Positions 1 to 6,251 are shown, numbered from the stretch's first letter. The stretch is 6,580 bases of DNA from an uncultured delta proteobacterium (GCA_903930515.1 CAIYYW010000388.1:1-6580); one strand, 5' to 3'. The notes: generated by a model from the sequence alone, not told the origin. Numbers and translations are program-made.

Positions 1-342
1 GACCTGGCCAAAAATATCGGCGCCGCGCCGATCCTGATGATCCAGGCAAGGTTGGTTTCGCCGGGAAATACCGAGGCGGAAAAAAAGCGGATCCATTACG
101 AGTATCCCCTGCTCAATCATCAGGGCCTGCTCCAGGCCTTTGATGACACCGACCGGATCTTGCGCGAGGTCGCCTCGGAAAAGGGCGCGGTCCTGATTGA
201 AGCGACTTTCGAACTCACCGGCCGGGGAGATTTGTTTGTTGACCAGATCCATCTCAACGACCGGGGATCACAAGAGCTTGCGAAATTGACCGCGCAAGAA
301 CTGGGAAAAATCCTGGGCCGGCAAACGGGAAAAGCCAAATGA
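1..342 (+). CDS. SGNH/GDSL-type hydrolase, C-terminal part (5' end outside window)
   Basis: The reading frame is open from base 1 and ends at TGA 340-342, so 113 residues of the C-terminus are visible. The recognisable part is a D-x-x-H block (FVDQIHLNDRGSQELA, visible residues 79-94). In SGNH/GDSL esterases the last catalytic block supplies the Asp and His of the triad in just this form, followed by a small-residue helix (here RGSQELAKLTAQEL). The preceding strand-helix pattern (AAPILMIQARLVSPGN, then a loop with EYPLLNHQG) fits the end of this alpha/beta fold. The nucleophile Ser, Gly and Asn blocks would lie upstream of the window, so activity and substrate cannot be judged; such enzymes de-esterify lipids, glycans or modified sugars. 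Its stop overlaps the start of the radical SAM gene (ATGA), implying one transcript and coupled translation. The family call rests on one block and is moderate to good. Confidence 0.72.
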   Translation, partial: DLAKNIGAAPILMIQARLVSPGNTEAEKKRIHYEYPLLNHQGLLQAFDDTDRILREVASEKGAVLIEATFELTGRGDLFVDQIHLNDRGSQELAKLTAQELGKILGRQTGKAK

Positions 343-1781
343 CTTTTGGCAAAATCCTTTTGCTCAACACCAACCGGATGCGGCCGCGGATATCTCCGAT
401 CGGATTGGATTATGTCGCCTCCGCTTTGACCGCGGCGGGAGCGGAGTTGAAATTTTTTGACCTGGCCCTGGAGGCGGGGGGCTGGCAGGCCCGGCTGAAA
501 AAATCGCTTGATCAATTTTCTCCCGATTTGATCGGGATCACCCTCCGGAATATTGACGACTGCTATTTTCTTTCCGGGCAATCCTTTCTCGGACCGATCC
601 AATGGCTGACGCGCTGGCTGAAGAAGAATTCCCCCGCCAAAATCGTTCTGGGCGGGGTCGGGTTCTCCATCGCGCCTGGGGCCCTGCTGGAATACCTGGG
701 CGGGGATTACGGAGTGTGGGGAGACGGCGAGCAAGCCGCGTCCGAACTGTTGCGGGTGATCGCCAAAGGCAGGGCGCCAAGTCCCAAAGAAATCCCCGGC
801 CTGGTGATCCCGGGGGCAAAGGATTTCACCCGCGCCGAGATCAATCCCGATCGTTTTTTTCGAAGCCGCAAACTCTCCGACCAATCCCGATACTTCCGGA
901 TGGGAGGCCAGATCGGGATTGAGACCAAACGCGGCTGCGACGGAAGGTGTATTTATTGCGCGGACCCGCTGGCCAAGGGCGGCAAAATCCGCAGGCGCTC
1001 CCCCGAGGCGGTGGCGGACGAAATTGAAGAGTTGTTGAGCCTGGGCGCATGGGCTTTTCATATTTGCGACAGCGAATTCAACCGGCCCTATCAACACGCG
1101 GCTTCGGCGCTCAAGGAAATCGCGCGCAGGGGCCTTAAGAACAAGATCGCGCTTTACGGATATTTCTCGCCCCGTCCCTTTGACCAAGAGTTGGCAAAAC
1201 TTTATCTTGAGGCCGGGGGCAAGGGCATTTGTTTTGGAGCGGATTCCGGCTCCGAGCGGGTCCTGCAAACCCTGAGACGGGACCATTCTCCGGAAGACCT
1301 GGAAAGGGCGGCCGGGGCCTGCCGGAAAGCCGGGATCAAGGTGATGTATGACCTGCTGATCGGAGCGCCGGGAGAGACCAGGAAAACCATCGCCGAAACC
1401 ATCCGGCTGATGAAAAAACTCAAACCCGACCGGGTGGGACTGAGCTACGGCCTCCGGGTGTACGCGCATACCGAACTGCACCGGATGATTGAAGATCAAG
1501 GCGGCGCCCCGGCCGGTCTTTACGCAAGAGGAACCACGATCAATAACCCCGAACTGATCTTCCCTATTTTTTATCTCGCGCCTGAAATAAAAAAAGACGG
1601 GCTGGAATATCTCCATAACCTGATCGGCAAAGACCCGCGCTTCTTCCTTCCAGCAAGGACCCCCCACCAGCAGAACTACAATTATTCCGGCAATTTGTTC
1701 CTGGAAAAATTGATCAAAAAAGGAGCCCGCGGGGCCTTCTGGAAGATCTTGATGGATCCTAAATCTGCAATAGATCTTTGA
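339..1781 (+). CDS. Radical SAM protein with N-terminal cobalamin-binding-type domain
   Basis: This is a complete 480-residue protein. Residues 1-140 look like a B12-binding Rossmann domain: strand KILLLNTN, then ISPIGLDYVASALTAAG, a GGVGFSIAP turn (105-113) and GDGE (128-131), as in BchE-type enzymes. As is usual in that group, there is no DxHxxG motif for the lower cobalamin ligand. The radical SAM core follows, with the CxxxCxxC cluster motif at Cys200, Cys204 and Cys207 (GCDGRCIYC). It also has FHICDSEFN (240-248), GADSGSERVL (300-309, AdoMet-contact strand) and IGAPGET (341-347). The C-terminal 100 residues are family-specific. Members use a 4Fe-4S cluster and AdoMet, often with methylcobalamin, to methylate or rearrange unactivated carbons. 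The substrate cannot be told here. The ATG overlaps the upstream hydrolase stop; GGGA at 327-330 is a modest ribosome site 8 bases before it. Domain assignment is secure; reaction is unknown. Confidence 0.93.
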   Translation: MTFGKILLLNTNRMRPRISPIGLDYVASALTAAGAELKFFDLALEAGGWQARLKKSLDQFSPDLIGITLRNIDDCYFLSGQSFLGPIQWLTRWLKKNSPAKIVLGGVGFSIAPGALLEYLGGDYGVWGDGEQAASELLRVIAKGRAPSPKEIPGLVIPGAKDFTRAEINPDRFFRSRKLSDQSRYFRMGGQIGIETKRGCDGRCIYCADPLAKGGKIRRRSPEAVADEIEELLSLGAWAFHICDSEFNRPYQHAASALKEIARRGLKNKIALYGYFSPRPFDQELAKLYLEAGGKGICFGADSGSERVLQTLRRDHSPEDLERAAGACRKAGIKVMYDLLIGAPGETRKTIAETIRLMKKLKPDRVGLSYGLRVYAHTELHRMIEDQGGAPAGLYARGTTINNPELIFPIFYLAPEIKKDGLEYLHNLIGKDPRFFLPARTPHQQNYNYSGNLFLEKLIKKGARGAFWKILMDPKSAIDL

Positions 1782-1788
1782 ATCTTTT

Positions 1789-1801
1789 ATCAAATTTTGA
1801 T
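1789..1801. repeat. Small AT-rich palindrome after the radical SAM gene
   Basis: ATCAAATTTTGAT is a perfect palindrome of 6-bp arms around one central base, 7 bases after the stop codon at 1779-1781. It could be a weak operator-like site or part of a transcript end. It lacks the GC-rich stem and following T-run of an intrinsic terminator, so I do not call it one. Confidence 0.35.
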
Positions 1802-1820
1802 GTCTAACTCTATGGAAAGG

Positions 1821-1960
1821 GGTATGCGACATATTTGGCGAGATCAATGGATTCTGTCTTGCCCGGGTTCCGCCTCGGGCGGGATTGTCGCGCCCAGAAC
1901 GGGCAGGGCAAGTCCCGACCCGACCATGGGCGCGATTTACCACCAAATATGTCGCAGACC
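1821..1960. repeat. 140-bp element with 18-bp terminal inverted repeats and internal hairpins
   Basis: The left arm GGTATGCGACATATTTGG (1821-1838) and the right arm (1943-1960) are inverted copies matching at 17 of 18 positions. The only mismatch is the fourth base from the outer end, leaving a perfect 14-bp core (1825-1838 / 1943-1956). Inside, TCGCGCCCA (1888-1896) pairs perfectly with TGGGCGCGA (1927-1935), GCCCG (1861-1865) pairs with CGGGC (1876-1880), and CTTGCCC (1858-1864) can instead pair with GGGCAAG (1906-1912). Folded as one strand it gives an outer stem enclosing two hairpins. The interior is GC-rich while the flanks are AT-rich. No open reading frame with gene-like character lies inside. 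It could be a non-autonomous miniature transposable element (MITE-like), a palindromic repeat family member, or a structured RNA or attenuator ahead of the secretion operon. I found no convincing target-site duplication. The repeats are read directly; their nature is inference. Confidence 0.8.
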
Positions 1961-1977
1961 CAAGCAAAGAGTCGGTC

Positions 1978-2006
1978 TTGACAATTTAAGCAATTTACTT
2001 TAAGCT
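1978..2006 (+). promoter_or_regulatory. Candidate sigma70-type promoter for the gspL-gspM-gspN-like operon
   Basis: A perfect -35 box TTGACA lies at 1978-1983. A 17-base spacer leads to TAAGCT at 2001-2006, which matches TATAAT at only three of six positions. The region from 1984 to 2034 is strikingly AT-rich against its surroundings, and the AGGAG ribosome site follows at 2036-2040. The -35 is strong and the -10 weak, which would suit an activated promoter. The promoter starts 17 bases after the right arm of the inverted-repeat element, so the operon can be transcribed without reading through that element. Confidence 0.5.
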
Positions 2007-2021
2007 TGATAAAAATTAAGC
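1986..2021 (+). repeat. Three TTAAGC direct repeats in the operon promoter region
   Basis: TTAAGC occurs at 1986-1991, 2000-2005 and 2016-2021; the first and third extend to TTAAGCAA. The start-to-start distances are 14 and 16 bases. The middle copy overlaps the candidate -10 box and the first lies in the spacer, a position from which a bound protein would block or modulate RNA polymerase. In such AT-rich sequence three 6-mers may be chance, so an operator role is only a suggestion. Confidence 0.35.
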
Positions 2022-2035
2022 AAATAACCAAAATC

Positions 2036-2040
2036 AGGAG
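2036..2040 (+). promoter_or_regulatory. Ribosome binding site that fixes the TTG start of the GspL-like gene
   Basis: AGGAG sits 10 bases before TTG 2051-2053. It is the only good Shine-Dalgarno sequence near the 5' end of this frame. The protein read from this TTG begins directly with the first strand of the PilM-like domain (CVGLVIGPRKLKAVEL), so the non-ATG start is well supported. Confidence 0.75.
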
Positions 2041-2050
2041 CGATTAACTA

Positions 2051-3649
2051 TTGGCACAAAGATGCGTGGGCCTGGTAATCGGGCCTCGGAAATTAAAAGC
2101 GGTTGAGTTGACTTCCCGCTTCGGGGAAGTGAGCCTGAACCGTTATTGGCTGGTAGATCTTCCGGACTATTTCCGCGGGATGATTTTCGGCCAGGCTCCG
2201 GCCCCGGACCAGGGGGTGACCCTTCCGCCCGAGCTTCAGGAGATTCTGGGGGAGGAATCCGAGGTTTCGGTTTCGATCCCCAGCGAGCTTTGTTTTTACC
2301 GCGAGATTGAATTCCCTTTCACGGACCTGAAGAAAATCAACCAGGTGATCCGTCTGGAGGCTGAGGGTTATTTCCCGTTTGAGATGGACGAATATCTTCT
2401 GGATTTCCTTCCCCCGGTGAGCCAGGACCATACCAGCCAGGTGCTCACCTTCGTGCTCCCGCGATCCCAGTTTTCCCAGGCCCTGACCTCCCTTAACGCC
2501 CTCGGCATTGACCCGGCTTTCAGCGGGATTGAGGGGCTGACCCTTCCGCTCCTTTCCATCAATCAACCCGAGCAGACCCGGCTCTGGCTGGAAATCGGGA
2601 CCGAGCGCAGCATCCTGGTGGGCTCATTGGGAACCGTCCCCCTGCTCTACCGGCGCCTCCCGTTGGGGTTGGGCGCGCTGCTTTCGAAATTAAGCCGGGA
2701 GTCGGGCGGAGACCGCGTCCGGGCCGAGCAAATGATCGCTCAGATAGATTTGTCCCAGCCCCCGGCGGAAGGCGATTCCACGGGGACCCGGATCATCTCG
2801 GATTGGGCGGATTCCCTTTTAGCCAAGGTCAATGAAACCCTGCACTGGTTCGAGCGTAACCGCAAGGAAGAGACCCCGGCGTCTAAGTTTAAGGAGTTGG
2901 TCCTGACCGGGAACGGCGCGCTGATCAAGGGATTGGATGTTTTCTTCGAGCAAGAGCTGACGATTCCGAGCCGTAAATTTCAAATGCCGGATTGGATCAA
3001 GCAGGAAACGGCCTTGGATCAGAACCAGGCCTTGATTCTCTCCGAGCCGTTGAGCCTGGCCCTGGCCCGGGTCCGGCGGGAAGGGAAAAAGCTGGTCAAT
3101 TTCCGCAAGGGAGAGTTCGCCTGGAAAATGGAGTTCCAGATTCCATATCGCCGGATGGTCTTTCCGGCCATCCTGCTGGTCCTGCTCCTGGCGATGGGAG
3201 CCGCCAAGGGATACGGCCAATACCGCCTGAATAAAACCAGGAACGACCAGATCAAGAATGAAATGATCGCGGAATATCAGAAGTTGTTCCCCGGATCGGT
3301 CCCCACCGACCCGGTCCGGCAATTGACCCAGTCCCTGACCGTGTCCAAGTCCAAGATTGAAGTGTATCGGGACCTGCTATATCCCACGGCGGTGGACACC
3401 CTTTCCGCGATCGCGGATCAGCTCCCGGAAGGAAGTTACTTTATCCTGAGCCGGTACAGCTATACCGGAAACAAGGTGCGGCTGGAGGGAGAGAGCGCTG
3501 ATTTCGCCGGCGCCAAGGGAATTGTGGACCTTCTGGGCAAGGTGGAATTTTTCCAAAAGGCGATCCTGGAAGACTCGCGCGCCAACCCCAAGGGCAAGGT
3601 CAATTTCGCCATCCAGATTGAACTGAAAAGCCCGGGGGAGAAACTATGA
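2051..3649 (+). CDS. gspL: GspL-like type II secretion protein (PilM-like domain + TM + periplasmic domain)
   Basis: This 532-residue protein starts at TTG. Residues 5-350 form a PilM/GspL actin-like domain. It has the N-terminal strand pair (CVGLVIGPRKLKAVEL), the family hallmark EIEFPFTDLKKINQVIRLEAEGYFPF split over 85-110, and EYLLDF (114-119). A second nucleotide-pocket strand, LWLEIGTERSILVG, lies at 178-191 and LVLTGNGALIKGLDVFFEQEL at 283-303. A basic VNFRKGEF linker (349-356) leads to one membrane helix near 369-388 (MVFPAILLVLLLAMGAAKGY). The periplasmic part (390-532) ends in a ferredoxin-like fold typical of GspL or PilN (LSAIADQLPEGSYFILSRYSY). GspL couples the cytoplasmic ATPase GspE to the periplasmic partner GspM. 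The layout also equals a PilM-PilN fusion, so a type IV pilus-like role is the alternative. The next two genes overlap or abut it and favour the type II secretion reading. Confidence 0.85.
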   Translation: MAQRCVGLVIGPRKLKAVELTSRFGEVSLNRYWLVDLPDYFRGMIFGQAPAPDQGVTLPPELQEILGEESEVSVSIPSELCFYREIEFPFTDLKKINQVIRLEAEGYFPFEMDEYLLDFLPPVSQDHTSQVLTFVLPRSQFSQALTSLNALGIDPAFSGIEGLTLPLLSINQPEQTRLWLEIGTERSILVGSLGTVPLLYRRLPLGLGALLSKLSRESGGDRVRAEQMIAQIDLSQPPAEGDSTGTRIISDWADSLLAKVNETLHWFERNRKEETPASKFKELVLTGNGALIKGLDVFFEQELTIPSRKFQMPDWIKQETALDQNQALILSEPLSLALARVRREGKKLVNFRKGEFAWKMEFQIPYRRMVFPAILLVLLLAMGAAKGYGQYRLNKTRNDQIKNEMIAEYQKLFPGSVPTDPVRQLTQSLTVSKSKIEVYRDLLYPTAVDTLSAIADQLPEGSYFILSRYSYTGNKVRLEGESADFAGAKGIVDLLGKVEFFQKAILEDSRANPKGKVNFAIQIELKSPGEKL

Positions 3650-4215
3650 CCGAGAACAGTAATCCCCTGGAATCCGTCATCGGGTATTTCACCCGGCTCA
3701 AATCCCGCGAGCGGTGGATCGTTCTGGTCGGAGCCGGGGTCGCGCTCTTCTTCGTCATCTTCTTCTCCCTGTTTTTATCCCACCGAGGTCCCCAGGGAAA
3801 GGCGACCAAGACCGAACAGATTGCCGAACAGCGCGGCGAGTTCTTCCAGGCCGCCCAGGAATACGCCAAGCTCAAGCAGGTGGTGGACCTGGTGGACTCC
3901 CGGGTGGCTCAGCGGCCCCCTGATTTCGACCTCTATAGCAAAATCAATGAACTGGTCGCGGCCGGAGCCCTTCAGCAGTTCGTGGTGAAAATGGACCCCG
4001 GGGCCGTGGAAGGCAAGGAATTTCTGGACGAGGAATATGTGGATTTGAATGTGCAAAAAATCGAGTTGCGCGTTTTGGTCAATTTCCTCAAGCAACTGGA
4101 GCAACTCCCCGGATTCGTCCGGATCAGCCAGATGTCCATCAAAACCAGGCTGGACAATTCCAAGACCCTGGATGTGGTGTTGAGAATTTCCGCCTATAAG
4201 GAAAAAGCAAAATAA
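3646..4215 (+). CDS. gspM: GspM/PilO-like inner-membrane assembly protein
   Basis: This is a 189-residue bitopic protein. It has a short cytoplasmic N-terminus rich in charge (residues 1-23), one membrane helix at about 24-45 (WIVLVGAGVALFFVIFFSLFL) and a polar stretch likely to form a coiled coil (52-90). The periplasmic domain has the GspM/PilO pattern of two related strand-helix units, ending in VQKIELRVLVNFLKQLEQLPGFVRISQMSIKTR (split over 136-168) and a final strand LDVVLRISAY (175-184). GspM and PilO dimerise through this domain and pair with GspL or PilN across the periplasm. The start ATG 3646-3648 overlaps the upstream TGA (ATGA), with GGGGGAG at 3634-3640 five bases before it. The length suits the family. 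Sequence conservation is low, so the assignment leans on topology, the C-terminal pattern and its place between the GspL-like and GspN-like genes. Confidence 0.8.
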   Translation: MTENSNPLESVIGYFTRLKSRERWIVLVGAGVALFFVIFFSLFLSHRGPQGKATKTEQIAEQRGEFFQAAQEYAKLKQVVDLVDSRVAQRPPDFDLYSKINELVAAGALQQFVVKMDPGAVEGKEFLDEEYVDLNVQKIELRVLVNFLKQLEQLPGFVRISQMSIKTRLDNSKTLDVVLRISAYKEKAK

Positions 4216-5051
4216 TGAAAGGTAAAATCCTGCTCATCTCCGGTTACACCGCGTTTTTTATTCCCGCTTTCCTCTGCTCGCTCTACCTCACCTTCAACCC
4301 GGTCCCGATCAAGGCCTGGCTGGAAAATCAAGCCCGGCAAAAAGGATATAACCTCACCATCTCCAACCTGGATAAATACCGCCTGAGCGGGATCCAGGCC
4401 AAGGAAATCACCTGGCAAAACGCCCAGGGAAGGACGATCAAGATTGACCAGATCAAGGCCCGGCTCTCCCTCCTCCCCCTGCTCCTGGGCAGGAAACAGA
4501 TTGGATTCCAAATGAAAATCTCTGGCGGGAAAGTGTCCGGAAAGGTGGAGCAGGCAAAACGCGGTTTTCAAACCGAATTCGATCTCCAGGAGGTCAACCT
4601 GGCAAATATGCAGGCCGGCCCCCAAGGCGGTTTCTGGGTCGCGGCCAAGCTTTCCGGCAAAGGCAACCTCAACCTCACCCCGCGCGAAAACCCCAAGGCC
4701 TGGACCGGAAAAATTGAGGGCCAACTCAGCCCCGGGACCATTCCCAGCTTTGCCTATCAGGGGTTCCAGGTGCCTGAAATCAAAATAGAACAGGGCCAGT
4801 TCAACCTGGAATTGAACAACGGAAGCGCCCAGATCAAAACCTTTGAACTCAAAAGCCCGGACTTTCCCTTCTCGGGAACCGGCCAGGTCGAATTACGCAA
4901 CCCCATCGCCAGCAGCCTGCTCAAGCTGGAAGCCAAAATCAAGCCCAGTCAGGCCTTCCTGGAACAAATCAAAATGCTGGAATCCATCATCCCCCCCAAC
5001 CATACCATCACTTACAATGGCACCCTGGGAGGAATAGTTTCTGGACACTGA
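4215..5051 (+). CDS. gspN: GspN-like type II secretion protein (AsmA-like periplasmic domain)
   Basis: This 278-residue protein has an N-terminal signal anchor (residues 4-27, ILLISGYTAFFIPAFLCSLY). A first periplasmic unit follows (PIKAWLENQARQKGYNLTI, then NLDKYRLSGIQAKEITWQ, residues 31-68), then a series of amphipathic beta strands with Gly turns (96-275). That order matches the GspN family found beside gspL and gspM in Myxococcota, Desulfobacterota and Leptospira, whose N-terminus resembles AsmA-type beta-groove lipid-transfer folds. GspN is thought to assist the inner-membrane platform, but its exact role is unsettled. The start overlaps the upstream TAA by one base (TAATG), with AAGGA at 4198-4202 twelve bases before. 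The C-terminus ends in a strand (ITYNGTLGGIV) followed by a short SGH tail. This could be a natural end or a slightly clipped one; family members are often somewhat longer. Confidence 0.75.
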   Translation: MKGKILLISGYTAFFIPAFLCSLYLTFNPVPIKAWLENQARQKGYNLTISNLDKYRLSGIQAKEITWQNAQGRTIKIDQIKARLSLLPLLLGRKQIGFQMKISGGKVSGKVEQAKRGFQTEFDLQEVNLANMQAGPQGGFWVAAKLSGKGNLNLTPRENPKAWTGKIEGQLSPGTIPSFAYQGFQVPEIKIEQGQFNLELNNGSAQIKTFELKSPDFPFSGTGQVELRNPIASSLLKLEAKIKPSQAFLEQIKMLESIIPPNHTITYNGTLGGIVSGH

Positions 5052-5127
5052 GATTGGGATCGGATTGCAACTGGACTTGCCGCTCAAAAATCCCCAGCCC
5101 CGGACGGAATCGCCCGAAAGAATTTTT

Positions 5128-6198
5128 TTATCGGCATCTTTCCACCGCCTGCTTCTCAATGGTTTGAGGATCGCGGAGTTTGGCATAGACCAACCGGGCC
5201 GGAACCTTGGGATCGTTTCCGATGCCGAAATAATATCCCGTGGGTTTGAGATAGTCCATTGAAACCCTGAGCTCGTTCGGCGGCTCGGCCAAGTCCGGAT
5301 CAACCGCGATCGCCACCGGGATCACGCCGTGCAAAGGCATCCCCGCCATACCCATCGCCCTTCCCGCAACCACCATATGCCATATTTCCGAAGCCACCCA
5401 CCGGGAAAGCGGGGTGTCGGCCTTTTGCAAGGCCTTCCGGTCCGCCCCGGTGATCATTGCGTCGTCCATCACCTCGTTCGGATAAATAATAAAATTCTCT
5501 CCCTGCTCCAGCACATACCGGAGCGCCTCCGGGTCAACGCTGATGTTCAAATCCCGGTAAAGACCGGTCTTGCTGAATTTGGCCCCATCTGAAAGCTCGC
5601 CCAGTTTGCCCATAAAATCACCGGTGGCGAGATGGAGCACTTTCCAATTCTGCGCCAGCCGAGGCTCCAGCATCATCGCGGTCGCGATATTGGTGAGCGG
5701 GGCCGTGGCAATGATCTCCACCTGTCCCGGAGCAGACATCACCGCGTCAATGATGAACTTAGCCGCCTCCGTGGATTTGCCCAATTCCCCGGGAGATTCC
5801 GCGCCCGAAAAAACCGGAACCTCGGTCCGGCCGGTCAGCTCCAGGATCTTCTTCACCGACTTGATACAAACATCGGTGCTGGAACAGCCCATCACGCAGG
5901 TGATCCCGATCACCTTGATCCTGGGCTCGCGCAACGCATAAATCATTTCCAGGCCCCCGTCCGGGTCCGTCAACTTGAACCAGGGCGCCTGATAGGTCCC
6001 CTGCTTCCAAACCTCCTTCCGCAGCATCCCCACATCGTCATCAATGATTACCAGCCGCCTCGGTCCGGCTGCGCGATTCGCTTCCGGGACGGAGACCGGT
6101 TGAGCAAACAGAATTCCGCCGAGCGCGCCGAGAAAAACCAAACCCAGGATCACGCCCGCGCTTAAAACTTTCCGAGCCGCCCCTGCCTTTTTTCTCAT
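5128..6198 (-). CDS. Exported nucleoside-hydrolase-family (IunH-like) protein with altered metal site
   Basis: With the chosen start the protein has 356 residues. A Sec signal peptide comes first: MRKKAGAARK, a hydrophobic stretch to about residue 31, and possible cleavage after LFA. The nucleoside-hydrolase fold follows: LVIIDDDVG (49-57), DPDGGLEMIYAL (78-89), IKVIGIT (94-100), VPVFSGA (127-133), IIATAPLTNIATAM (162-175), DLNISVDPEAL (216-226) and LHGVIPVAIAVDPDL (289-303). The family hydrolyses N-ribosyl bonds using a calcium ion held by DxDPGxDD and HDP motifs. Here a roughly 20-residue insert splits the first motif, its last Asp appears to be Gly81, and HDP reads HG (His290-Gly291). The nucleoside role is therefore uncertain. 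GGAG sits six bases before this ATG. In-frame ATGs at 6210 and 6243 would add 12 or 15 residues, but lack as good a ribosome site. The gene converges on the GspN-like gene with a 76-bp gap. Confidence 0.85.
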   Translation of the reverse strand: MRKKAGAARKVLSAGVILGLVFLGALGGILFAQPVSVPEANRAAGPRRLVIIDDDVGMLRKEVWKQGTYQAPWFKLTDPDGGLEMIYALREPRIKVIGITCVMGCSSTDVCIKSVKKILELTGRTEVPVFSGAESPGELGKSTEAAKFIIDAVMSAPGQVEIIATAPLTNIATAMMLEPRLAQNWKVLHLATGDFMGKLGELSDGAKFSKTGLYRDLNISVDPEALRYVLEQGENFIIYPNEVMDDAMITGADRKALQKADTPLSRWVASEIWHMVVAGRAMGMAGMPLHGVIPVAIAVDPDLAEPPNELRVSMDYLKPTGYYFGIGNDPKVPARLVYAKLRDPQTIEKQAVERCR

Positions 6199-6204
6199 CT
6201 TTTT

Positions 6205-6208
6205 CTCC
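6205..6208 (-). promoter_or_regulatory. Ribosome binding site deciding the start of the hydrolase-family gene
   Basis: On the minus strand GGAG lies six bases before ATG 6198-6196. That start gives a textbook signal peptide (MRKKAGAARK then a hydrophobic core). The competing ATG at 6210 overlaps this GGAG; it has only a distant AGGGA ten bases upstream. The outermost ATG at 6243 has no purine-rich element at a suitable distance. The choice is likely but not certain. Confidence 0.55.
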
Positions 6209-6251
6209 ATATATATTGGATCCCTGGAACCATCTTCGCTCATTTTATCAT

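Noticed and set aside
1861-1880. The GCCCG/CGGGC hairpin as an intrinsic terminator of the radical SAM gene
   Set aside because: No T-run follows the stem on either strand; it is better treated as part of the inverted-repeat element.
120-1967. A 615-codon open frame on the minus strand across the radical SAM gene and part of the hydrolase gene
   Set aside because: It lies antisense to a gene with clear radical SAM motifs, runs into the inverted-repeat element, and its translation is rich in Pro, Arg, Gly and Gln with no recognisable domain. It is what GC-rich codon bias produces on the opposite strand.
1811-1970. Target-site duplication flanking the inverted-repeat element
   Set aside because: The bases just outside the arms (GGAAAG on the left, CAAGCA on the right) show no matching direct repeat, so recent transposition cannot be claimed.
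1797-2003. A 68-codon plus-strand frame through the inverted-repeat element
   Set aside because: It is made largely of the palindromic element, has no convincing ribosome site upstream of its ATG, and runs into the AT-rich promoter region of the next operon.
2819-3322. A 167-codon minus-strand frame within the GspL-like gene
   Set aside because: It is antisense to a domain-assigned gene and has no motif; the other long minus-strand frames at 2093-2566, 3775-4104 and 4194-4724 are rejected for the same reason.
5052-5127. Possible bidirectional terminator in the convergent gap
   Set aside because: There is a T-run at 5123-5129, but I could not find a stable GC-rich stem directly before it on either strand, so no terminator is called.
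5632-6165. Overlapping plus-strand frames opposite the nucleoside-hydrolase-family gene
   Set aside because: Translations are rich in Arg, His and Pro without structure, while the minus strand carries an intact family fold with a signal peptide.
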